Assembly: GCA_029339505.1 (NCBI GenBank)
Contig: JAQISU010000166.1
Span: 4,669,501 to 4,733,500 of the forward strand
Length of the DNA stretch: 64,000 nt
DNA from: Unio delphinus
Taxonomy: Eukaryota > Mollusca > Bivalvia > Unionida > Unionidae
Direction: 5' to 3'
The notes beneath the pieces were generated by a model. That model did not search any database. It saw only the letters and a list, made by a program, of their open reading frames with translations, and was not told where the DNA came from. Both the position numbers and the translations under genes were made by a program. Below, one piece after another: positions 36,303-49,185 of the stretch. Within the stretch, counting starts at the first letter, position 1; each line of letters opens with the position of its first letter.

Positions 36303-38180
36303 TCCCTTAAACCAAGAGATCGCTGGGGTATAATATTTGACTTTACAACCAATTCTCTCCATCTTTCCCTGATGTCTACTTCTCTTTACGAATCTACAAA
36401 TCCCATGCAAGTCCACTCCTTAATGTTGTCTTCCCACCTCTTTTTATGTCTGCCTCTTCTTCTGCAGGTTTTTCGTTCTTGTGACGTATGTCAGAAAACT
36501 GTTTTCTAAGGGTAGAGTTACACGTGTTCCCCTAAGCCAAAATGCCCTTAATTGGTACACCCTTTAAAAGAGTGGCTGTGGATACCGTTGTTTTCACGTG
36601 ACGTGACAAAACGTGTGTATTTCCATATCCGGCATTTTGAGTCCCAATCCCACAATCGGCAAGTTTCATTTTGTGAGTAAGAATATAAAAATACATCTCA
36701 TTCTGTTGTGGATGTTAACCTCGCGAGATCGAATCGCGTGACTCTTTTTACGTGTTTTCTTCAAGTAAAATCTTTATATTTCAACCATTTTTGTTATTCT
36801 TTCCTAAACAAATAGATCGATCAAGAAACAAACGCATAAACAAATAGATACACAACCACGTAGAAACATGTAATGATTTTCAATTTTCACGGGCTTAAAT
36901 CAAGCATTTGATTATCGTTAAAGTTTAAAAGCCAATTGTTTATATACAATTTCATATTTCTAAAAGCATTTCAGGAATACATCGTTTTGACATTCGAAAC
37001 AACGTCATGTTCCGTCAGACGCGTGTTTCGTTTGAATACACTAAAGATGAAACTTCATTGACCGGTTATCGCTTTCATCTAGTATAAGCCTACGTCCACC
37101 ATCCCCTCCACAAATACAATATTTGAATATACTAATTAAAATGGTTTCTCAAATATTCTATGGCACAAACACATGTTGTCGCGAAAAATATTTGTACATA
37201 AAAGTTCTAGCATAAAATACATGCTATGAAATTTTAATTCGTGACTGATATTGTATCCAGAAAATCATGATCTGTAAATACTCTTTCAAGATGACAAGCT
37301 TAGAGATATGATACGAATAACTTTTAAAAAACGTCAATATTGTCTGTTTGTAAACAACAACAAAAAGTGCATTTCTTAGATATCAATATACACGATTACG
37401 GTTCTACTTTACTATTCTGTCTTTCGATATAAGCAAGGAAGCTTCCAGCTTTATTTTTATTTTTGTGCTATAGTGCACATAATTTCAAAGTATAATCTAT
37501 GTATTGAGTCGAAGAAGTAAATATCCTTATCGATAGTTAAATCAGATTATTATTCTTGAATATACATGATGACTAATGTTGACAACGGTTTGTTAGCGGT
37601 TTGTTGACAGCGTGCCCTCTGACCTTCGATGTCAGCGGTTATCAAAATTAAGCTCCACGACTATTTATATGTGCATATTAAAAATAAGATATATAATGGA
37701 GAGACTGCATCGGAAAAAGATAGGAACAATAAAAAAAACGATTTTTACAGTTACCCGACCGATTGTCTTCCACCCCCACTACACAACGTGTAAATGTCGC
37801 TAACACTCGAATTTGCAACCCCATAAAGAACCGCTAATAAACAAATATATTTCATATCTAATACTAATAACAACGTAATAACTGTCCGAGATATGTTTTT
37901 TTTAACGAAAAGAAAAGTGGACCTTGAACAGTCTGATTTCCCACACATGCACTCACGATGAAAGTGATTGTAAACACAAATAAATGAACCAGAGAAAATG
38001 GGCGTCTGTACATACATATTGTAAGCTACAAATGTATCCCAAATGTTTTCTGCATAAGAACAGTCTCTTTGTAAGTCTCCAACATTTAATTGTCCCTGTG
38101 TAGTGCATATGAGATCATGTCTCCAATGTGTTTATGTGTGAGAATCGTCCATTTGTGTGTACAGCATGTTTTGTTTAATT

Positions 38181-38490
38181 GTTTGATTAGGATTTTATCG
38201 TAGCTTTAACAATTTATCTGTCATATCACTACGAGGTCTGCAGTGAGGCAGTTTGTAGTGATGTCTAGCACTGGGGCATCATGCCGCAGACATGTAGCAT
38301 GATGTCCCACCCAGTCACATTATCCTGACACAAGCTCGACCAGTCCTAACACTAACCTCTTAATGCTGAGAGCCAAGCGAGGCAGCTGTTGTACCATTTT
38401 TGTAAGTCTTTGGTATGACTCGGCCGGGGATCGAACCCACGACTTCCAGCTTCCGCTGCGGACGCTCTAAACACTAGGCTATCGGAGCGG
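38181..38490 (-). mobile_element. SINE family A copy, left arm of inverted pair
   Basis: About 310 bp: tRNA-like head at 38490 (A-box-like GCCTAGTGTTTAGAGCG, B-box-like GGGTTCGATCCC), conserved body with GTTAGTGTTAGGACTGG, and tail in AAAATCCTAATC at 38181. It is oriented head-to-head with the copy at 38574. Confidence 0.93.
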
Positions 38491-38573
38491 TTGCAGCATG
38501 GCTCTTGACATCATTGGAATTAATGTTTCAGAAACGCTACCATGTTTTCGTTATTTCTAGTTTTAGACACTAA

Positions 38574-38886
38574 GGCCGCTCCGATGGCCTAGTGGTTAGA
38601 GCGTTCGCCGCGGAAGCGGGAGGTCGTGGGATCGATCCCCGGCCGAGTCATACCAAAGACTTACAAAAATGGTACTAATAGCTGCCTCGCTTGACGCTCA
38701 GCATTAAGAGGTTAGTGTTAGGACTGGTCGGCCTGGTGTCAGGATAATGTGACTGGGTGGGACATCATGCTACATGTCTGCGGCATGATGCCTCAGTGCT
38801 AGACATCACTATAAACTGCATCACAGCAGACATCGTAGCGATATGACTGAAAAATTGTTAAAGCTACGTTAAAAATCCTAATAAAA
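38574..38886 (+). mobile_element. SINE family A copy, right arm of inverted pair
   Basis: The best preserved copy. The head has GGCCTAGTGGTTAGAGCG, an anticodon-arm-like CCGCGGAAGCGG and GGTCGTGGGATCGATCCC, which fold like a tRNA with Pol III A and B boxes. The body and tail match the other four copies. The terminal AAAAATCCTAATAAAAAAAC is the 3' end. Confidence 0.95.
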
Positions 38887-40042
38887 AAACTAAGAGTAAT
38901 ATCTTGTTGTGTTTGTCTTGTTTTTAACTGGCTTAAATGATTCCCGAATTTGTATTCAGAGAGAAATAAGGACTTTTTAGTTGTTAACAAACTCTTAAAG
39001 ACGCTTACCTCGTCAGATATAAATGTAACAGTTACGGTTGACATAAATAATAAATATGCCTCTTAGTACTGATTATTTTTAGATAAATCTTACTGAAGTA
39101 ACAGATTCACGTATGCTCATTGATCACAGTTAGAAAGGCATATCTTTATTATTTATAAAAGTCCTTTACTTAGCCGTACTAGTTTTACTCTTTCGACAGC
39201 CTCATGTATTGGAAGTTTTATAGAAGGGCGACACCATTGTTTTGGAAAGAAGATAAATCTCTCTGCTGTGTATATTTGGTGAGATACCAGAGGACGTTGA
39301 GCTAATTGATCAGAATTATATGATATGAAACTGTATTTGATCAGATTTCGTTGGATTATGCGATATTCGATTTGTCTAAATAGATTTTGCGTTTTGTCGG
39401 TTTTCCCCCGTATGTATTTGCTTTTCACAATGGGACTCTTGTCTCGAAACCTTCCAGGCCACTGTACGCTGTCAGTAGTTTCCAGTATGCGTTATCGGTT
39501 TGTTCTGTATAGAAATCAATCTCTGAAAAGTTATCCCCATGGATCCTGAAGTACATCTGAAGAACATGCAGCAAAGCATAAAAGTAAAGTAATCGTAAAT
39601 CAGTCATACTATAGCCAATTCACATCATTCTAATCCTTAAGCATCTTAATGTTTGTCTTTTATTAGAAAGGGTTTGGAACATACAAAATGAATTTATTGT
39701 CATGTCATCGTTGACAGTATCTATTATATAAATGTCATCGATTTACAATTTTTTCTTTTTAAGTATTTGGCATTCATTGTGTATGGAAAATTGATATCAT
39801 AACTAAAGATAAACTAAATAGTCCCTGAAATTCTTCTCTTTGGATCATCCATTCTTTCCATGTGAATAGTACTCAACCTTCAAGCTTAATCTTTAATCAA
39901 GAACTTACCTGGCACAAATATAGGTATAACTGAGAACTATTTTATCCATTTAATCCATTCCATGCCTTGCTCCGCTTTTGGAAGTTGGGAATATGAAAGA
40001 AAAGGAATGTGATCGTGAGTGGCTAGTGCAGTTAGTTTCAAA

Positions 40043-40043
<1 letters not shown>

Positions 40044-40100
<57 letters not shown>

Positions 40101-40116
40101 TACATACATACATACA

Positions 40117-40191
<75 letters not shown>
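40044..40191. repeat. (CA)n-(CATA)n-(TA)n compound microsatellite
   Basis: About 50 bp CA, then about 50 bp CATA tetranucleotide, then about 50 bp TA, in direct succession. Confidence 0.97.
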
Positions 40192-40194
<3 letters not shown>

Positions 40195-40244
40195 CTTCAA
40201 TGTATTGTAAATGTCTATTCTATTTGGTGTTCTTTGTTCTATAT

Positions 40245-40493
40245 CGGTGCTATCCAGCCTTTTTGACACAATGGGCCACTGGATGTTTGTTCGTCAAGTT
40301 GAGGGGCGCAGCAGAAAACTTAAAAGCAACGACTATGAAAGTTAGTCACAATTGTTTACTTGGTTTAAGAAGATAAACCAAGAAAGTAGGCCATCGGCTT
40401 ATATTTTTACATTTATTTTTTTAACAATTAAATTGCTCGAGCTCTGGCAGGCCATTGAAAATTGGCCCGCGGGCCGCATGTTGAACAGCACTG
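40245..40493. mobile_element. hAT-like MITE (249 bp)
   Basis: The ends are CGGTGCTATCCAGCC at the left and GAACAGCACTG at the right, imperfectly inverted. Flanks are TTCTATAT (40237-40244) and CTCTATAT (40494-40501), an 8-bp duplication with one mismatch. ATGGGCCACTGG inside the left end and GGCCCGCGGGCC inside the right are typical of hAT-derived short elements. Confidence 0.82.
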
Positions 40494-41829
40494 CTCTATA
40501 TTAACGTACACTTTGGTCTTTTGAAACCTCTCCTAATTTTTAAGGTAGAAGGAATGACCCTAATTATCACAATCCTAGCATTTCTAAATTCACACGTAAA
40601 CTAAATCTGTAATGTGATTTACATTTTACTAGGCTTAGAAATGGGTTGACTTTTTAGTGAGTGCCTGTTACAGTTAAACGCGTAACTTGCTCTGCAAATA
40701 TGCAGCCGCAGTGTAAAAGTATTTACATGTGTCTGCTACAGAGATAAATATCTAAAAATCTAGATGGTTGAGGGGTGATGACAAGTATGCTAATTTGTTA
40801 CAGTACTAGAGAACTTTATTCATGCATAAGGCACATACTGATTCTTTTAGCTGTCTTGTCACAGGAAAAAATTCAAAATAGGTCTTTCCTGTAAAAAAAA
40901 AAATGAATGTAAAAAAGAGGGGTTGGTGGCAGTGTTGGTTCAGTAGAAAAGCCACTAGTTGCGTAAGGAATTAACTTTAATACCTTAGTCGGAATCTTAC
41001 AAGCATCCTTTCAACAACAATCATTAGTTAGTTGTGTTTTTTTTTGTATCGTTAATGTTATTTTTTTTTCAATAGACCATCGTTGGTTGATAATGTACCA
41101 AAATAACTTCAGTGAGACCTTAGGTTCCAGTTTTAATCGGATGATTGCGAGAAACGATCGATAAACAGACTCGAGGTCACGCAACGGGCATTACTTTCAT
41201 ATCGCGTTCATACAGGAGCAAATAATTTTACTATGGCATTTATGTATCCTAATGTTTGGATCTTGATACATGTGACATAACTTGTAAATCAGATTGAAAA
41301 TTGGATGCTACTTCAATGGCTTGCATACTGTCACATGTGTCATAAAACATCAGAAACTTATCTGAGAGAACAAAACAAAACATATGTAACCACTTGTGAA
41401 GAGGTGTGTGGGTGTCGGTGAGAATGGGCACACCAATATGAACACAGAAGTACATGTTGACCACAGACTGTTTAATCAAAAGCAGCTTTTGCAATGAAAA
41501 GTAATAGATCTTGTACAACAATGTTTAAGTCAAGACCTATCAATTGCGAAACCCACCAGAAAACAACATTACCATCCTTCCTAGTTTGACTCTGTTGCTA
41601 CCATTAGGTTGGTTCTCTTCTTGACAGATGGTAATCATGTGATCTGACTTTTCATAAAATCGTTAGACACTATCAGACAACAAACTGTTTAACCGATTAC
41701 ACAGTCATTACCATTTTAAGAAAATATATATTTTATTTGAGAACGTGGGGTACGGCCATGTTTTGAAACTGTGTAAGTCAATGGCACATTTTTAAACTAG
41801 TGTACCGCCAGCAGTTCCGACATTTTCTC

Positions 41830-42400
41830 AAAATAAAACTTTGCGGCCACTCCTCGTCAATATCACTCAAGGCGTCATGGAAGATTGGTTCCGGTTCAAT
41901 TAATTTCTAGCATAATGTATTTTTCATGATTCTTTAAACGGAGATGACACATCAATACAGAAGTGGTATTTCACCGCAGCATGTGCAGATCAATCGGGTA
42001 AAATGATAACGTTACAACGGAATATGCCATGCTAGCAAGATCAGAATGTATAGGTCTTTTGATTAAATGATTTACCTAGGCTTTTATCTGCCGAATAGAG
42101 GAGATGGGTTTATCTCATAAAATAAATAGTATCGTATAGAATGTACATTTTAAAGTACCATGTCAATAACTCTATTGGATTATTTTGGGTTGGGTCCCAG
42201 AATACGTGTAGCTACAATGCAGTTTTATGCAACTCAGAGTTCTCGCATGGACGAGGAAACCCCTATCATACGCAGTGTATTTTTTTAAACATATTTTATT
42301 TTTTCTTCCCCAAGAGAATTTATATTAGCAGGAAAAATAGCGAAGTAAAATGCCTAGTTGACGACCGAGATGAATATAAGTGTAGAATGATAAGTTATTG
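41830..42400. repeat. duplicated segment, block B of copy I
   Basis: Diverged but colinear with 53150-53650 and in part with 55440-55560. Shared blocks include CATGCTAGC, AATGTATAGGTCTTT, CCTAGGCTTTTATC and TTTATGCAACT. No coding capacity. Confidence 0.75.
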
Positions 42401-42952
42401 ACAACATATTGGATGTTCCTGTCAGGTCACATTAAATTCGCCAGGTTATAATTGGCCTTTCCCATACAAAGTGCAATAAATGTAAACACAATCATGTATT
42501 CATAATGCATTGCACTTCAGGCCGTTGTGTGCGGAGGTTGTTCAATTGAATGAATAACAAATGTATGACCTTCATATATGCATATATTTCATGCCCACGA
42601 AAATACAGTAGAATATTTTATATCCACTTGCATACATATTCTTCAGTGAATGCAAAATGAAAACAGCTTCCAGTAATATTACTTTTCAAAATCAAACTGT
42701 TCATTATATAACTCCATTGTTGACTACTTGATGTTAAAAGTGCTTTCCTTAGATCCCTATTATGTTTCACAAGAACTCCCTTGATTTCAGAGTATTCAAA
42801 CTTGTTTCTTTTGGAATTTCATTAATTCTTTGTTGCTGAAGCCAGCAAATGTAAAAAATTATTTAACTTATATCAGACATTACATATGAATGAAATAGTT
42901 TCGTAAGATCCCACTGATTACGTTTTCGACGCTGATTTCCGTATCTTTACAG

Positions 42953-43053
42953 GGAAAACAGGCAATGGAATGAGTTATTGTGAAGACGACTTAAAACAGG
43001 AGGAACAGAAAGCACTGGATAACATGATTCCACACACTCGACCCTCCATGTAA
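42953..43053 (+). CDS. candidate terminal exon of an unknown gene
   Basis: A good acceptor (TTTCCGTATCTTTACAG) precedes an open frame that reads KTGNGMSYCEDDLKQEEQKA and LDNMIPHTRPSM before TAA at 43051. The composition is hydrophilic and protein-like, unlike its AT-rich surroundings. No upstream exon with a matching donor phase could be recognised, and no family is known to me. It could be chance. Confidence 0.22.
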
Positions 43054-43769
43054 CGATAGCTATGTCAGACCCTGGCAAGTATCCCACACGATATCATAAG
43101 GTTCCCCTATATTCCAAAGATCTCTATACAATTACTCTGTAAACTGGAAATACTAAAGTGTCCAGAGTATAAATAAATTTACTCTATTTGATCCATAATC
43201 AGAAATCTCACAACTTTCCAATTATCTGTCAACCGCAAAAGTGCATGATTTCTCTTCATTAATTTCTGTAAGGTAACGAAAGCATTTCACACCGAGAAAC
43301 TATACAACTCAGCCACCTAATACAGGGAACTATTTTTACTACGCCACCTTTGGTCAACTATTGATATTAAGTCATATTTCGCCTGTAACTTTGCACCATA
43401 TTTACCACCATAGGAACAATAAACGTCATCTGCCAACGGCGGAAAAGCCTCGTCTCGTTTATTACATTGTATTTTTTACCAGTCTCCAATCATAAATGCT
43501 GCACCTGGAGTGACACGATCAATTTACACAATTAGATTTGAATAGTGACTACTGAGCGATAGGGGTAAGCAGGCGGATCTGACCGGAATTCACCAAAGTA
43601 AATCATGACATCATGGAAGCTAACACATACGTCACTCCGTGATGTATGCCCCATGTAATTTGCTGATTCAGTCTGATGAGTATATTCCCAGCACCAACAC
43701 CCCATAATAAAACACGTATTCACAAGAATCTATATAAAGAAATGCTTAAAAAAAATAATAAAAAAAATG

Positions 43770-44560
43770 AGAGCTATCAACAAATGCACATACTCCGAAT
43801 TTATTACAATACAAACAGTCCTTTCCTACCGTGTCTACTACATCAACAGCATGTTTATATTGAATGTTAAAATTAAGGCCCTTGTCCCAAAAATGTGTCT
43901 AATAAAATCATTGAATATATTAATTTTATTTTACATAAAGACTATTAGTCATTGCAAGTAGATACTATAATGATAACATATAGACAATTGGATAGTGACA
44001 ATGCAATCTATATGTTTTGTGAAAATCATAAATTATTGCATATCTAAGACAGGCATTAAGGGACAGGTGCAATCTGCATTGAATTCACGGAATATTTTTT
44101 GTAACATATACTATACCTTATTATCGATTAATATTTTCAGAGAAATTTAAAGAATTCAATAATGAATCTACATATTTAAAATGTTGCTAAAATGTACAAC
44201 ATATTAGGGGCCACCTTGTATGTCATTCTTGAATTCAGTCCATAAAATGAATGGTTGGTACATGGAATTATTCTAATTTCTCATGACATGACCGTGCTCA
44301 CAACTTAATCATTACACGAATTTCTACAAATTTGAACTGACCTTCATTTTCGTCTTAGTTTAAAGTTCGCAGAGACGAACACATAAATGTAACGTGTTAA
44401 AAGAGTCCCAACCGGAACGCGAATGGAAGTATTTCACAACTATTCAAATATGGGGAATTTTCAATAGCGAGTTTGTATTATTCCAGGTAGCTCTTTGTTA
44501 ATATGCCCTACCCAAAGTTTAGTGTGCGGGTTTTATATACGCACTTAATTACTGACCTTA
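43770..44560. repeat. duplicated segment, block A of copy I
   Basis: Colinear with 52290-52960 and 54660-55215. Shared blocks include GCAATCTGCATT (TAATCTGCATTTAAT in the others), ACGAATTTCTACAAA, CAACTTAATCATT and GGAAGTATTTC. Non-coding. Confidence 0.75.
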
Positions 44561-44827
44561 CTAGAAAGGCAAAGGCTTATAATACACCGTTATTTGGTCC
44601 GGAATAAAGCCATTGTAGGCCAAACACACTTATTTAATACAACTATTGACATTGACACGAATCTGCCACTTTATGATCCGTATACTCTTTACAGAAACAT
44701 GGCGTTACAGACCTTGTCACACTGCTTAATGTGCCTCTTGAAAATTACTGCTCTGCCAGATACGCAACCCTGACGGTTGTCCTGACCCTGACCCTGCCTT
44801 TATTATCAGTGTTTATCGGTTTGTTTG

Positions 44828-45125
44828 TTTGATTAGGATTTGAACGTAGCTTTAACAATTTTTTAGTCATATCGCTACCATGTATGCAGTGAGGCAGTTT
44901 ATAGTGATGTCTAGCACTGGGGCATCATGCCGCAGACATGTAGCATGATGTCCCACCCAGTCACATTATCCTAACACCAGGCCGACCAGTCCTAACACTA
45001 ACCTCTTAATGCTGAGCAGCTGTTAGTACCATTTTTGTAAGTCTTTGGTATGACTCGGCCGAGGGATCGAACCCACGACCTCCCGCTTCCGTGGCGGACG
45101 ATATAAACATTAGGCCACCGGAGCG
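44828..45125 (-). mobile_element. SINE family A copy
   Basis: Minus-strand copy with a small internal deletion: the segment between GCATTAAGAGG and CTAACAGCTG has lost about 15 bp. The head, body and tail otherwise align with the 38-kb copies. Confidence 0.92.
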
Positions 45126-45284
45126 TTTATCGGAAAAGTATTTAGAAATAAGGAGAAGTAAATTTAAATAACTTTTCCCCCACTCCTTTTCAATATAAAA
45201 CACAGTATCATTTATCATCATATATTTGTTAGGACCAGCAGGGTTGGCAGACACTCACCTCTGACTTTCTAATAATCTTTTTTC

Positions 45285-45288
<4 letters not shown>

Positions 45289-45366
<78 letters not shown>
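45289..45366. repeat. (TA)n microsatellite
   Basis: About 78 bp of pure TA. Confidence 0.97.
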
Positions 45367-45372
<6 letters not shown>

Positions 45373-45689
45373 ACCTTCTATAAAAAATCATGTTGGTCGT
45401 CGGACCCTCACTTTAGACTTTCTAATGGTTTATTTGAAAAACTAAACTTCTAAAGAAGAAAAAGAGAAACAGAGCCCACCCACCCCAGTTGATACTATTT
45501 CAAGAAAACAACGCTAGTTCCAACATTTTTATTTCTAACCATCTATTTCAAAAAGCAAACCTTCCGTCGATAAATGCTAGTAATCGGTAATGCGTATTCA
45601 TAGAAAGATGTAATTATATTGCTCACACATTTTACTGATGTTTAACGGCTTGATATAGTACATTTTGGCTTACAGTCTGTGATACTCAA

Positions 45690-46330
45690 CCAAACATAAG
45701 AAACCGATACGATATCGTGGTAAGGGATCGTGTAAATTGATAGTCACAAATCCGTGCAGGCTATTTTGGCATGAGGGAAGAAATTTTTTAACTTAACTAT
45801 GCTACTATTTCCTGTATACCAAATCGGATGAATATTTCGCAGCGTATGTGTAACGCCGCGGTTAAAGATGACCCAAAAACGAGTTATCTCTGGTCACCCT
45901 GTGGATCTGAGCATATCTCTGAGTGACATAAATGACATTTTATTTTTATGCTTGCTTTTGAGAATATTCTGGCTAGATCTGTCAAGCTTTACATCGTCGT
46001 AAACCTCAAGATTATTAATACCGCCATCCAGAATTTCGATGGGCGGAGCAGCATTGATGTCAGTGAGATTCAACATCTACCTCTTCACCATGGATGGAAT
46101 ATTTTGCAACATCAATAATTTCCTTGACGACCTTATAACAAGGCTGGTCGACCGCGGACGACTCTATTTAAAAAAAGTTTATCCCATTTGAGCCATCTAA
46201 TTATCATGTTGAATAAACACTGAGTTTTACGAGACAAGACCGGGCCAGTGATAATGGCGCGAACAAAAGTTGCTAATGCTGGATGATGCTTAACGTGTAC
46301 TTGTTCTTTTGACCATGAAAAGTCAACCAA
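45690..46330 (-). pseudogene. second Polinton A32-type ATPase, degenerate
   Basis: Minus-strand reading from 46330 gives VDFSWSKEQVHVKHHPALAT, then IITGPVLSRKTQCLFNMII, a Walker A in which the Gly before Lys is Arg. KWDKLFL matches the same segment of the 27.4-kb copy. After a break, INAAPPIEILDGGINNLEVY followed by DDVKLD preserves the Walker B region, and near 45700 LPRYRIG matches the conserved C-terminal block. Several stops and shifts separate these. The copy is colinear with, but clearly diverged from, the 27.4-kb gene. Confidence 0.75.
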
Positions 46331-46860
46331 CCACGAAATATGGCATATTTATCTACCACCGCCTACAGCGATTCAATATGGATGGTTTGATGTAAGCACT
46401 TCCAATGAAGCTCATCAGATATCTTGTTTTTGCCACACGACACTATTTGGACAAGCACAGTATGTATACGACAAAATCGCACATACAAATGCGCGCACAT
46501 GGTCCCCGACGTTGCAAGTGGATACAGTGAAGTGAAACCATTACCAACTTAAACAGAACCTGCAGTCTCAGCCGCGTTGTTATGAATTTATGAACGTGAT
46601 GGTCTGCATTGGCCACTATTGCTACAGGTTAATCCTGGGAAAGAAAGTTTTGGCACTGTATCATCGTTGGAGCAGAAGCATGATGTTAAAATCAGCCGTG
46701 GACACGCCGCAATGCATCGTGGTGAGGCAATCGTTGAAAGATTTAATTGAACACTTGCTGAGAAATTGTTCTGACCTCATTATGCTCAGGAGTTATTGAT
46801 GAAGAAACGCCCATGTACTGACAAGCGATCTCGTCAATGGATTGCAAGACTACCCAGTGG
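46331..46860 (+). pseudogene. second Polinton integrase, degenerate and N-truncated
   Basis: Plus-strand frames give IWHIYLPPPTAIQYGWFDVS followed by TSNEAHQ (the catalytic-core entry, without the QAD Asp). After shifts, LQVNPGKESFGTV has Asn at the second catalytic position. RGHAAMHRGEAIVERFN keeps the third-motif Glu, then LAEKLF and KRSRQW. The first 45 or so residues found in the 26-kb copy are missing: the segment abuts the ATPase start directly, implying a deletion across the former divergent promoter. Confidence 0.72.
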
Positions 46861-47587
46861 CGTAAAATGATTGTATTTTTATATTTAAAAAATGTGTGTA
46901 ATGTAATAAAAAAATATATACATTACTTAATCTTATTAACTGTTTTTCACATTGCTGATATATTCAATACGATACAAATTCGAATTGTCAAATATAAAGA
47001 GTAACAATACGTCTATTCGGATAATATTATTAATGAATGTTTGGGATCCATACAAGAAAAGTATAGATTCTACGTATAATACGATTTTATGATTAGATAA
47101 TATTTCACGTGTTTTACTCTCAATTTTAATTTAGCTGACTAACCACTGTAGCGGTGGGCATCTTGTTCGCGGTATACAGTATGTATCTAACGACCTTTTT
47201 CTTTTTCTTTCTTTTCTCCATGACCACGAGTCCGCGTAACACATGTACACCTTTTCTTTCGTGTATATACGAGAGGTGTGTCCCTTGAAAATAGGCGCAT
47301 TTTAATACTTTATTTACTGTTCACACTTAACATTTTTCCAAATTACAAACCGTAGCGATTACGGACCCGGTATGGTAAACATTTGAAAGATATGAAAGAA
47401 AAAAAAAACCATTTCTGATCTAGATTGTAATTACACCAAGTAATTACTTTCCAAGACTGAAACTGAGTAGGGTTAAAAACGGGTAATAACCTGACCTTAG
47501 AAAAAAAAATTTTGTTATTGGAAACGAGCATAGAGATTACAGGGATTGTCATATAATCACTTTTAAACAAATTCTGTTATGACCCTT
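46861..47587. other. intergenic, nothing supported
   Basis: AT-rich, no features recognised. Confidence 0.5.
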
Positions 47588-47600
47588 ACTTATGTATAGG

Positions 47601-47845
47601 CGGGGCCCCGAGTGACCGAGTGGTCTAGTTCGCTCTCCGTTACGGATCACTGCTATCTCACCAATGTCTGCGTAGGTTCGAGTCTCAGATTCGGCCAATG
47701 TGGGTATGTGAGAAAGCTTTGCAGTAGCTTCTCGTGGGTTGGTGGTTCTTTTTGGGGATTTTTCTCTGTTTCTTCCTCCACCATTAATACTGACAGCCAT
47801 GTATAGCCTATCGTGTGCTGAAAAATGGCGTTAAAAACTACTACT
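47601..47845 (+). mobile_element. SINE family B copy with 13-bp TSD
   Basis: The flanking duplications are ACTTATGTATAGG (47588-47600) and ACTTGTGTATAGG (47846-47858). The tRNA-like head GGCCCCGAGTGACCGAGTGG resembles the A box of Leu/Ser-type tRNAs, and GGTTCGAGTCTC is a B box. The tail is GGCGTTAAAAACTACT. Confidence 0.93.
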
Positions 47846-47869
47846 ACTTGTGTATAGGACCGCCCAATA

Positions 47870-47871
<2 letters not shown>

Positions 47872-47914
<43 letters not shown>
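47872..47914. repeat. (GT)n microsatellite
   Basis: About 43 bp of GT, 14 bp downstream of a SINE B target-site duplication. Confidence 0.97.
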
Positions 47915-47915
<1 letters not shown>

Positions 47916-48494
47916 TGCGGTCTAAAGTATTGTACTGTCATGCATTATTCCAAGCATTTGCTATTTAAAAATTTTGAACGCCAATAATAACACAATACAA
48001 GAAAGCAGCACTTGTGTGGTTCTGTGTGGTGATGCCTTTTAAGCATAAATTAGAATTTGCTAAAATTGCCACCCTGTAACTGCATATTGCTTTGAAGGAC
48101 AGGAAAAGATGAAATAAGACATACAGACTATCGGTCACGGGAGGTGTGAGGACATGGCACCTATTCATAACATGGAAACAGTTGAGATCCCTACCCTCTT
48201 AGCATGTATTTGGTTGTTGAACGCGGAACTTAAATACAACAAAGATTCCCACTGAATAAGTGGATATGCAAAGAGGATATATCCATTTATAGTGCTTCAA
48301 CACTGGCCCCTTGACCAAAACACACCCACCCCATTCGCACAGTTTGGAAGCAGATGGATATGCCATGACGTGCTATTGACCTGATTCTCTGTGTTGCACT
48401 TTAAAAATATGCTTCATCATGCTTCAGTATACACGACATTTTATGTTGAATCAAGCTATCGTCCAGTTTGCATACGGAATTACACAGAATATGA

Positions 48495-48724
48495 GGGAGC
48501 CCCAAGTGGTCGAGTGGTATCAAGCGCTCTCCGTTACGGATCACTGCCATCTCACCTGTCTGCGTGGGTTCCAGTCTCGGATTCGGCCAATATGGGTATG
48601 TGAGAAAGCTTGCCAGTAGCTTCTCGTGGGTCGGTGGTTCTTTCCTGGGTTTTCCCGGGTTCTTCCGCCACCATTAATACTGGCTGCCATATATAGCCTA
48701 TTTAGTGCTGAAAAATGACGTTAT

Positions 48725-48754
<30 letters not shown>
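48495..48754 (+). mobile_element. SINE family B copy with perfect 13-bp TSD and (CAA)n tail
   Basis: ACACAGAATATGA occurs at 48482-48494 and at 48755-48767. The copy ends in a (CAA)n run, the 3' tail of this family. Head and body match the copy at 47601, less than 1 kb away in the same orientation. Confidence 0.95.
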
Positions 48755-48757
<3 letters not shown>

Positions 48758-49185
48758 CAGAATATGATGTATACCCAAGCAACATCCAGTGGGAATACGG
48801 GAACACACATCAATTAATGTTTACCCTAGCAACCATCCAGTGTGAATTTGATACAAGTGTCACTACGCACACGGGTCACAACGAAAACACGGAATCATTA
48901 GTTGTTCAATTTTGTACACAATCTTCCGAAAGTGTTCTCTCTGCAATGTGTACAAAAGAGCCTTTTAACTGGGGTGTGTGTGTGGTGTGTGTGTGTGTGC
49001 GCGTGTGTGTTTTAATAGCATTTATACATTGGGAAATGGGGGGGGGGGGCATCTTGTTTTGATTAGTTAAGGGTATATTTACTTTTAGTGTGCAGGTTTT
49101 GACTCTGAAACTGATAGAGGTAGTGCTATAAGAAGTTGGCAAGTTTTAACATCCGTTTAACACAACAGTGTAAAATATACATTGT

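Larger units (their letters stand above)
32425..38180. other. long intergenic region, mostly unassigned
   Basis: No gene supported. It includes two CRE-like sites at 33080-33110, a small inverted repeat at 33582-33603 (TAGGGTTC/GAACCCTA), and a duplicated CAT-repeat segment at 36198-36302. Near 36360-36510 is a sequence that resembles a common invertebrate interspersed repeat. Confidence 0.5.

Noticed and set aside
36057..36509. 150-codon frame with a poly-His tract
   Set aside because: The His tract comes from a CAT microsatellite duplication, and the C-terminal part resembles a common interspersed repeat. No gene structure supports it.
38574..38650. Genuine tRNA gene
   Set aside because: The tRNA-like sequence is the head of a 310-bp SINE present in five copies, and its arms pair imperfectly.
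40019..40210. Thr-His and Tyr-Ile repeat proteins
   Set aside because: They are translations of CA, CATA and TA microsatellites. The same applies at 3.2, 4.3, 29.3, 59.6 and 63.9 kb.
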